19,181 nucleotides of DNA from Chloroflexota bacterium (GTDB taxonomy: Bacteria; Chloroflexota; Limnocylindria; Limnocylindrales; CSP1-4), in contig JAJYGO010000227.1 of NCBI GenBank assembly GCA_021785115.1, positions 1-19,181 on the forward strand, given 5' to 3'. Position 1 is the stretch's first letter. The number at the start of each line of letters is the position of its first letter. The notes beneath the pieces were generated by a model. It searched no databases and was not told the origin of the DNA. It saw nothing but the letters and a program-made list of their open reading frames with translations. The translations under genes were made by a program, and so were the position numbers. Shown here in pieces: positions 13,501 to 19,181 of this stretch.

Positions 13501-15842
13501 GGGTGCGTTTCCTCCTCCTCGGTGGCGCCGGCCAGCGCCGGCACCGGGTTCGTCGCCTCCCCCCGCAGCGGTGCGCCCGACCCCTGGCCCAGGCTCCCCG
13601 CCAGCAGTTCCGCGATGTCGATCGTCTGGATCTCCCGCGAAGTGGTCCCGGCGCCGACGGCGTCGGCCACCCCGTCGCGCATCATGGTCAGGCAGAACGG
13701 GCACGCCGTGGCGACCGCGTCGGCTCCCGTCTCCAGGGCCTGGCGGGTCCGTTCCGCGTTGATCCGGATCCCGCGGCGCTCCTCCATCCACATGCGCCCG
13801 CCGCCCGCGCCGCAGCAGAAGCTCTGGCGTCCGTGCCGGTCCATCTCGATCAACTCCAGGCCGGGGACGGCGCCGAGCACGGCACGGGGCTCCTCCACCA
13901 CGCCGTTGTAGCGCGTCAGGTAGCAGGAGTCGTGGTACGTCACCGTCCGGGCGGACGGCGCGGCCTCCGGGACAGCGGTGGGGATCGACACGCCGGCCGG
14001 TGCCTCCCCCGCGGCGACCGCGGAGCCCGGTGCGCCGGCCGCGGCCGCGACGCCGGGTCGGGCGGCCGCCAGGCGACCTTCGGCAAGCAGCTGCGCCAGG
14101 TAGGCGCTGTGGTGCATGACGTGGTAGTCGCCGCCGAACTGCCGGTACTCGTTCGAGATCGTGTTGAAGCAGTGCGGGCAGGCGGTGATGATCAGCGACG
14201 GCCGGTACCGGTCGAGCGTCTCCACGTTGGCCCGGGCGAGCATCTGGTACAGGTACTCGTTTCCCATGCGCCGAGCGGGATCGCCGGAGCAGCTCTCCTC
14301 GTGGCCGAGGACGGCGTAGCGCACCCCCGCCGCGTGGAGACAGGTGACGACCGCCCTGGCCACGCGCCGGTTGCGGTCGTCGAAGGCCGCCGCGCAGCCG
14401 ACCCAGTAGAGGACGTCGAACCCGGGCCCGTCGTCCCCCGGCGCCGTGCCGGGTCCGCCGGCCGCTCCCGGTGCCGCCGGCGTCGACGCCGCCCCCTGCT
14501 CGACCACCGCGGCCGCCACCGGGACCTCGAACGGCAGCCCCTTCGCCCAGTCGAGGCGGGCGGTGCGGGGCTGGCCCCAGGGGTTGCCGTGGCGCTCCAT
14601 GTTGGTGAACGCCGCGGTCACCTCGGCCGGGAACCGGCTGTCCTCGAGCACGAGGTTGCGCCGCAGGCCGACGATCTTGTCGACGTGCTCGATGGTGACG
14701 GGGCAGGCCTCCACGCACGCCCCGCAGGTGACGCAGTCCCAGACCGCGTCGTACGGGATCGCCGCGTCCACCACGGGGCGTGCCAGCGCCTCGGTCGCCA
14801 GGCGGCCGTCACCGCCGCCATCGGGGCCAGGCCGTCCGGGCGCGTCCGAGGAGCGGATCCAGGGGACGCGGGGCATCGCGGGGACCAGCGGAACGCCCGC
14901 CTCTGCGGCGATCGCCATCTGGCGCAACCCCATGATGAACGTCTTGGGGTTGAGCGGCTTGCCGGTGGCCCACGCCGGGCACTGGGACTGGCAGCGCCCG
15001 CACTCGGTGCAGGTGAACGCGTCGAGCAGGTCCTTCCACCCGAGATCGGCCACCGTCCGGACGCCGAACGTCGCCGTCTCGGACTCCAGGTCCATGGCCG
15101 GCAGCTCGCCGCGCGGCGCGAGCTTGCGGAACGCCGTGTTGAAGAACGCCGTCGCGACGTGGAGGTGCTTCGATCCGGGCAGGTAGACCAGGAACGTCGA
15201 GACCAGCAGGAGGTTGATCCACCAGGCGAGCGCGAAGATCACCTGCTGGGTGCCCGGCGCCAGCGGTGCCGCGATGGCCTGTCCGAGCGGCCACGCGATC
15301 AGCTCTGCGTGCGCGTACGGGTCCCCGTAGCGTGCCAGCCGAAAGGCCTCCTCGACCAGTTCCGCGGCGACGATCCCGGCGATCAGGACCAGGACCAGGA
15401 ATGCGTCCCGCGACAGGGTGATCCGCGCCGGGCGCGTCACCAGCCGGCGGAAGGCCGCGTACGCGATGGCCACGAGCACGGCCACGGCGAACAGGTTGCC
15501 CGCCGCCAGGACCACCCGCCAGATCCAGCCGTCGAGGGGCCAGGCGAGGATGTCCTGCACCAGCCCGCCGGTCACCCGGTTCGCGGTCCCCACGGTGAGG
15601 ATGACGAAGCCCCAGAAGATCGCCGCGTGCATCGTCCCGGCGGGCGGCTCGCGGAACATCCGGACCTGCGCGATCGCGTAGACCAGCATGGAGCGGATCC
15701 GCGCCGCGGGTCGGTCGGTGACCGTGGACGGCCGGGCGGCGGCGAAGACCCGCAGGTGGCGGGCCATCCGCAGGGCGAAGACGACGACTGCGACGAGGAA
15801 GACGAGGGGCGCCAGGGGGAAGAAGGGTACCTGCGAGGTCAT
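13497..15842 (-). CDS. Membrane Fe-S oxidoreductase, ETF:menaquinone oxidoreductase type (FadF/EMO-like, HdrD-related)
   Basis: The protein is 781 residues with three parts. Residues 1-240 have about five to six membrane segments like the NarI/HdrE cytochrome b subunit, with candidate haem ligands His72, His225 and His228. Residues 275-385 hold two 4Fe-4S motifs, CTECGRCQSQCP (278-288) and CVTCGACVEACP (370-380). Residues 477-730 hold two CCG-type cluster domains: first Cys483, ESCSGDPARRMGNEY (Cys518), CPHC (555-558); second Cys640, FCCGAGGGRMW (676-677), CPFC (714-717). This architecture is that of proteins that reoxidise EtfAB and reduce menaquinone. The acyl-CoA dehydrogenase and etfBA genes directly behind it support the assignment. 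Unusual features are two Ala/Gly/Pro-rich inserts (443-474 and 591-630). The start ATG 15842 overlaps the moaB stop (ATGA), with AGGAAGG before it. Confidence 0.9.
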   Translation of the reverse strand: MTSQVPFFPLAPLVFLVAVVVFALRMARHLRVFAAARPSTVTDRPAARIRSMLVYAIAQVRMFREPPAGTMHAAIFWGFVILTVGTANRVTGGLVQDILAWPLDGWIWRVVLAAGNLFAVAVLVAIAYAAFRRLVTRPARITLSRDAFLVLVLIAGIVAAELVEEAFRLARYGDPYAHAELIAWPLGQAIAAPLAPGTQQVIFALAWWINLLLVSTFLVYLPGSKHLHVATAFFNTAFRKLAPRGELPAMDLESETATFGVRTVADLGWKDLLDAFTCTECGRCQSQCPAWATGKPLNPKTFIMGLRQMAIAAEAGVPLVPAMPRVPWIRSSDAPGRPGPDGGGDGRLATEALARPVVDAAIPYDAVWDCVTCGACVEACPVTIEHVDKIVGLRRNLVLEDSRFPAEVTAAFTNMERHGNPWGQPRTARLDWAKGLPFEVPVAAAVVEQGAASTPAAPGAAGGPGTAPGDDGPGFDVLYWVGCAAAFDDRNRRVARAVVTCLHAAGVRYAVLGHEESCSGDPARRMGNEYLYQMLARANVETLDRYRPSLIITACPHCFNTISNEYRQFGGDYHVMHHSAYLAQLLAEGRLAAARPGVAAAAGAPGSAVAAGEAPAGVSIPTAVPEAAPSARTVTYHDSCYLTRYNGVVEEPRAVLGAVPGLELIEMDRHGRQSFCCGAGGGRMWMEERRGIRINAERTRQALETGADAVATACPFCLTMMRDGVADAVGAGTTSREIQTIDIAELLAGSLGQGSGAPLRGEATNPVPALAGATEEEETHP

Positions 15843-16324
15843 GACCTGCCTTCCTGCGGGTGGTCCCCCCCGGCCAGCATATCGAGCGCGTGCGGCAGAA
15901 GTGCGGCGATCGCGTCCAGTGACTCCACCGCGCCTCGCGGGCTCCCGGGCACCACGAGCACCAGCGACCGGCCGAGCACGCCCCCCAGCGAGCGCGAGAG
16001 CGCCGCCATGGCGGTCGAACGCCGGCCCTCCGCTCGCATCGTCTCGCCCAGGCCCGGCACGATGTAGTCGAGCAATGGCGCCACGGCCTGCGGCGACACG
16101 TCGCGCGGGCCCAGGCCGGTCCCCCCGGCCACGACGACCAGGGCGTACCCTGCCGCCGCGCCCCGTACCGCCTCCGCGATCCGTGCGGCGTCGTCCGGCA
16201 CGAGCCCGGTCTCCGGCTCGTGCCCCAGCTCCCGCAGACGCGCGGCCACGCGCGGGCCGGTCTCGTCCGCGCGCTCGCCCCGGGCAGACCGGTCGCTCAC
16301 GGTGAGGACGTAGGCCCGAGCCAC
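15839..16324 (-). CDS. moaB: Molybdenum cofactor biosynthesis protein MoaB/MogA family (molybdopterin adenylyltransferase)
   Basis: The protein is 161 residues. It has the family core: YVLTVSDRSARGERADETGP (5-24), then VVVAGGTGLGPRDVSP (63-78) with the GGTG and Asp75 of the molybdopterin-binding site, ETMRAEG (94-100), and LVLVVPGSPRGA with PGSP (126-129). It adenylates molybdopterin before metal insertion by MoeA; some MoaB members are inactive, so activity is likely rather than shown. The start GTG 16324 comes one base after the moaC stop, and GAGGCGAG precedes it. The in-frame extension to 16471 is only an overlap with moaC. The stop overlaps the oxidoreductase start. Confidence 0.9.
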   Translation of the reverse strand: MARAYVLTVSDRSARGERADETGPRVAARLRELGHEPETGLVPDDAARIAEAVRGAAAGYALVVVAGGTGLGPRDVSPQAVAPLLDYIVPGLGETMRAEGRRSTAMAALSRSLGGVLGRSLVLVVPGSPRGAVESLDAIAALLPHALDMLAGGDHPQEGRS

Positions 16325-16325
16325 C

Positions 16326-16946
16326 TCACTCGCCTCGCGGCCGACGGGGCCCCCGCAGGGGACCGCGCGTGCCCGGCCGCAGGCGACCGGCCGTGCCCGC
16401 CTCGCCGGCGCCCGGCGTGCCACGCTCGGCTTCCCCGCCGGCCGGGCGGTGCCACTCGCCGGACTTGCCACCGGACTTCTCGAGCAGGCGGACGTGCCGG
16501 ATCTCGGCCCCGCGGTCCACCCCCTTGACCATGTCGTACACCGTCAGCGCCGCGACCGACGCCGCGGTGAGTGCCTCCATCTCGACGCCCGTCTGCGCGA
16601 CCGTTGCCGCCGTCGCGCGGATGCGCAGACTCGACGCGCCGCGGTCGGGCGTCACCTCGACCACCAGGTCGGTGAGCGGGATGGGGTGGCAGAGCGGGAT
16701 CAGCTCGGCGGTGCGCTTGCCGCCCATCACGCCGGCCAGCTCCGCGACCGTGAACACGTCGCCCTTCGGGGCGTCGCCGTCGATCACCAGGCTCAGGGTG
16801 TCCTGCGACACGACCACCTCGGCCTCCGCGACGGCCCGCCGCGCGGTCGGCACCTTCGCGCCGACGTCGACCATGCGCGGTCGCCCGGCGCGATCGACGT
16901 GGGTCAGCCGCCGACGTGCGCTGCGCGGAGCACCCGGGTCGCTCAT
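16326..16946 (-). CDS. moaC: Cyclic pyranopterin monophosphate synthase MoaC
   Basis: The protein is 206 residues, against about 160 usual. All landmarks are present: LTHVD and MVDVGAK (14-31), GVMGGKRTAELIPLCHPIPL (72-91), GVEMEALTA (120-128), VYDMVKGVDRGAEI (136-149) and LLEKSGGKSGEWHRP (154-168). MoaC carries out the second step of molybdenum cofactor synthesis, from the MoaA product to cyclic pyranopterin monophosphate. moaA itself is not in the window. After residue 168 there is a ~38-residue Gly/Arg/Pro tail without family character that runs up to one base before moaB. The ATG 16946 has GGAGG 6 bases upstream. A 47-base gap separates it from moeA. Confidence 0.95.
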   Translation of the reverse strand: MSDPGAPRSARRRLTHVDRAGRPRMVDVGAKVPTARRAVAEAEVVVSQDTLSLVIDGDAPKGDVFTVAELAGVMGGKRTAELIPLCHPIPLTDLVVEVTPDRGASSLRIRATAATVAQTGVEMEALTAASVAALTVYDMVKGVDRGAEIRHVRLLEKSGGKSGEWHRPAGGEAERGTPGAGEAGTAGRLRPGTRGPLRGPRRPRGE

Positions 16947-16993
16947 GGTTCGCCTCCAGCCTCGTGCACCGACATCCTCCCCGCGATCCGCCG

Positions 16994-18322
16994 TCAGCCG
17001 CCCTCGTCGGCCAGCTCCCAGACCTCGACCTCGCTGCCCGCCGGCAACCCGGACATCCCCTCGGGGATGACGGCGAGCCCGTCGGCCGCGGCGAGCGCCG
17101 ACAGGACGTGGGAACCCTGCCCGCCCGCCGGGCGCGCCACCAGGCCGCCGGTGCCGCCCGGGTCCGCGTCCAGCCGGACACGGACGAATGCGCGTCGTTC
17201 GAACGACTTGGTCACCGCCTCAGCCAGGATCGCCCGGTGCACCCGACGGCCACGGCCGGCGCCGCGCCCCGCCAGCAGCCGGAGCAGTGGCCGCACGAAC
17301 AGCTCGAAGGTCACGAAGGCGCTGACCGGGTTGCCGGGCAGCCCGAAGAGCGCCACCGGTCGGTCCGGATCGTCGACAGCGCCGCCGCGGCCCGCCGTGG
17401 TGCGGCCGAACGCGAGCGGCTTGCCGGGCTGGATCGCCACCCGCCAGAAGTCGATGCGGCCGAGCGCCTCGAGGGCATCCTTGACGTGGTCGTGCGCGCC
17501 GACCGACACGCCCCCGCTCAGGACGACGACGTCGGACGCTGCGATCGAGTCGGCGAGCCGCTCCGCCAGGGCGGCCGGGTCGTCCGGGACGATCCCTCCG
17601 GCGATCGCCAGCGCTCCCGCCGCCCGTGCCTGCGCGAGGAGCGCCGGCGTGTTGCTGTCGTGGATCCGTCCCGGCTCCAGGGGAGCGCCGGGGGCCGTGA
17701 GCTCGTCGCCGGTGGCCAGGACCGTCACCCGGGGCTGCCGGTGCACCGCGACCGTCCCCGCGCCACTGGCCGCCGCCAGGGCCACGCCCGCCGGCCCCAG
17801 GACCCGCCCCGCCGCCAGGACGGTATCGCCGGCACGGATGTCCTCGCCCGGGTGGCGGACGTTGGCACCCGGGCTCGGTGGAACCGCGACCCTGACCACT
17901 GCCGGCAGCGCCGCCGTCCCGGGATCGGCGTCGGTGTCCTCGACCGGCACCACCGCGTCCGCCCCACGGGGGAGCATGGCACCCGTGGTGATGCGCAGCG
18001 CTGTCCCGCCCTCGACGTCGCGCGTCGGGGCGTGCCCGGCCGCCACCTCCCCCAGCACCCGGAGCATCACGGGGTGCTCCGCGGAGGCGCCCGCCACGTC
18101 GCCGGATCGGACCGCGAAGCCGTCCATGGCGCTGTTGTCCCACGGCGGCAGGGACGTCCGCGCCACCACGGGCCCGGCGAGGACGCGGCCGGCCGCGTCG
18201 GCCACGGGAACCTCCTCGGAAGGCAGCGCCACGGCGCCGGCCAGGATCCGCTCGAGCGCGGCCTCAAGCGGCAGCAGTGCGACCCCGGACCGGCCGTTCC
18301 CGGCACCGGCCATCGCCGTCAT
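16994..18322 (-). CDS. moeA: Molybdopterin molybdenumtransferase MoeA
   Basis: The protein is 442 residues, normal for MoeA. The motifs are complete: LPPWDNSAMDGFAVR (58-72), RITTGAMLPRGADAVVPVED (110-129), ANVRHPGEDIRAGD (153-166), VLATGDEL (201-208), IHDSN (220-224), VVLSGGVSVGAHDHVK (266-281) and FGLPGNPVS (326-334). The C-terminal beta domain runs from ~360. It inserts molybdate into adenylated molybdopterin, the product of the MoaB/MogA step encoded downstream. The ATG 18322 overlaps the stop of the DUF1461 gene by ATGA. A second in-frame ATG three codons on cannot be excluded. An acidic pair in DTDADPG (129-135) and the extra Gly/Arg stretch 306-318 are probably surface loops. Confidence 0.95.
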   Translation of the reverse strand: MTAMAGAGNGRSGVALLPLEAALERILAGAVALPSEEVPVADAAGRVLAGPVVARTSLPPWDNSAMDGFAVRSGDVAGASAEHPVMLRVLGEVAAGHAPTRDVEGGTALRITTGAMLPRGADAVVPVEDTDADPGTAALPAVVRVAVPPSPGANVRHPGEDIRAGDTVLAAGRVLGPAGVALAAASGAGTVAVHRQPRVTVLATGDELTAPGAPLEPGRIHDSNTPALLAQARAAGALAIAGGIVPDDPAALAERLADSIAASDVVVLSGGVSVGAHDHVKDALEALGRIDFWRVAIQPGKPLAFGRTTAGRGGAVDDPDRPVALFGLPGNPVSAFVTFELFVRPLLRLLAGRGAGRGRRVHRAILAEAVTKSFERRAFVRVRLDADPGGTGGLVARPAGGQGSHVLSALAAADGLAVIPEGMSGLPAGSEVEVWELADEGG

Positions 18323-19158
18323 CGGGGCGCCGGTCCGGCCGGAGCGGCATCGGCCGCAGCGCCGGGATCGGGGGCACGAGCCGCGCGGACGGCCGGCTCG
18401 TCGGCGGTCCCACCGGGATCACTTCCGATGCCCGGGCGGAACTCGCCGCGCTCCTCGGCGCTCCACTCCAGCGCGCGGACTCGCGCCCTCGCCACGAGCC
18501 AGGCGACCACGCACAGGACGAGCACGACCAGGGCGAGCGTCATGGAGATCAGCTCCCAGAACGGCGTCGGGTAGAGCTGGACCATCCGCTCCGTGGCGGG
18601 GTTGAACGACCAGTTCCCCTGCGGGAAGAAGATCTCGTGGAAGAGGGTGAACGCCGCATCGAACGCCACGGCGAAGAAGACCCCGACCGCGGCGATGAGC
18701 CCGGCGAGTCCGGCGGTCCCCGCCTGGACCGCCCGCCAGGCATCCGGATCGCGGCGACGCGGCACCAGGATCGCCAGGAGCACCACCAGCCCCAGGCCGG
18801 TGACGGCCAGGAAGACGTGCAACAGGTTGGACGCGTCGTGGAGATGGGAGGCCTCAGCGACATCGTAGAAGCGGGGGCCGCCGGCGACCGCGGAGAAGGC
18901 GAACGTGGCTGGCCCGAAGACGAGCTCCCCGATGGTGCGGTCCGACACCGCATGCGTGGCCTGCCGGGTCATCCCCAGGATCGCGGCGCTGCCGGATGCA
19001 TCGAGCGCGGCATGGATGTAGATGGGGTTCAGCAGGACCGCCACGGAGACGCCGAGGATCGTGAGTGCCGTGCCGACGCCGACCAGGGCGCGGGCAGCCG
19101 CCCCGGCCTGCCGGCCGGACACGGGCGGCCCTCCCCGGGCACGTGCGCCTGGTGCCAC
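18319..19158 (-). CDS. DUF1461 (TIGR01906-type) integral membrane protein
   Basis: The protein is 279 residues with four hydrophobic segments, about 24-44, 112-132, 148-168 and 203-224. The pattern is that of the DUF1461/TIGR01906 family: an N-terminal anchor, a long outside loop, then FDAAFTLFHEIFFPQGNWSF (166-185 in register) and MVQLYPTPFWE (192-202), which I recognise as the family signature. The function of the family is not established. After residue 225 the protein ends in a long charged and Ala/Pro/Gly-rich cytoplasmic tail. The start GTG 19158 has GAGGG a few bases upstream; GTG 19122 is possible. Its stop overlaps moeA by ATGA, so it is translationally linked to the cofactor genes. 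What lies upstream of it is outside the window. Confidence 0.82.
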   Translation of the reverse strand: MAPGARARGGPPVSGRQAGAAARALVGVGTALTILGVSVAVLLNPIYIHAALDASGSAAILGMTRQATHAVSDRTIGELVFGPATFAFSAVAGGPRFYDVAEASHLHDASNLLHVFLAVTGLGLVVLLAILVPRRRDPDAWRAVQAGTAGLAGLIAAVGVFFAVAFDAAFTLFHEIFFPQGNWSFNPATERMVQLYPTPFWELISMTLALVVLVLCVVAWLVARARVRALEWSAEERGEFRPGIGSDPGGTADEPAVRAARAPDPGAAADAAPAGPAPR

Positions 19159-19181
19159 GATCCCTCGACCGTCAGGCGGTT

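Noticed and set aside
13503..16067. Plus-strand open frame of 854 codons opposite the Fe-S oxidoreductase
   Set aside because: It is composed mostly of Arg, Gly, Ala, Asp and His without motif structure; the minus strand holds all Fe-S cysteine motifs.
16449..18605. Plus-strand open frame of 718 codons opposite moaC and moeA
   Set aside because: It is Ser/Pro/Arg/Ala-rich noise; the minus-strand genes are complete and conserved.
1..19181. CRISPR arrays, insertion sequences, toxin-antitoxin or phage-defence genes
   Set aside because: No regularly spaced repeats, transposase motifs or defence-type domains were seen on either strand; the only repeat pair is the tRNA-derived one.

Overview
The window is very GC-rich and gene-dense. 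It carries one tRNA and 17 protein genes I can support, mostly in tightly packed co-directional runs with start/stop overlaps. The gene set is that of a Gram-positive-like or monoderm-type aerobic/respiratory bacterium. It includes lipoproteins with proline/threonine/serine-rich linkers, a Dcd close to the mycobacterial bifunctional Dcd-Dut, NrdR, an Fe-S/CCG-type ETF:menaquinone oxidoreductase, and a DUF1461 membrane protein. My best guess is Chloroflexota (Limnocylindria-like) or a deep actinobacterial relative. This rests on protein style and gene content; no marker gene in the window settles it.

Layout. (1) Bases 1-3206, minus strand: two translationally coupled lipoproteins. The upstream one carries an SH3-like domain. 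The downstream one is long and multi-domain (CBM9-like, Ig/Fn3-like and CBM6/35-like) and runs off the left edge. (2) Bases 3207-5748: a 541-base gene-free stretch, then a plus-strand pair (SRPBCC protein and M20 peptidase). The pair is bracketed by a perfect 32-base direct repeat that contains the 3' end of the tRNA-Arg gene. (3) Bases 5749-5820, minus strand: tRNA-Arg(CCT), with a -10-like TACAAT just upstream. (4) Bases 5936-7800, plus strand: a thiol-redox operon of glutaredoxin-like protein, CcdA and a membrane-anchored TlpA/ResA-like thioredoxin, joined by two 8-base overlaps of the same form. (5) Bases 7829-9805, minus strand: MBL-fold hydrolase, Dcd(-Dut) and NrdR. (6) Bases 9960-19158, minus strand: a long run in transcription order of DUF1461 membrane protein, moeA, moaC, moaB, ETF:quinone oxidoreductase (FadF/EMO type), acyl-CoA dehydrogenase, etfB, etfA and an unrecognised membrane-anchored helical protein.

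How it works together. Region 6 is the most coherent physiology. The acyl-CoA dehydrogenase passes electrons to EtfAB. EtfAB would be reoxidised by the membrane Fe-S oxidoreductase that delivers electrons to menaquinone. Three molybdenum-cofactor genes (moeA, moaC, moaB) and a DUF1461 protein sit directly upstream in the same probable transcription unit. Region 4 would move reducing power across the membrane (CcdA) to an extracytoplasmic thioredoxin. Region 5 pairs the repressor of ribonucleotide reductase with a dUMP-generating enzyme.

The feature I find most worth a second look is the tRNA-Arg 3'-end duplication around the SRPBCC/M20 pair. It has the geometry of an integrated element, yet there is no integrase between the repeats. 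No CRISPR array, IS element, rRNA or recognisable defence system was found. I did not find a convincing wholly new system.
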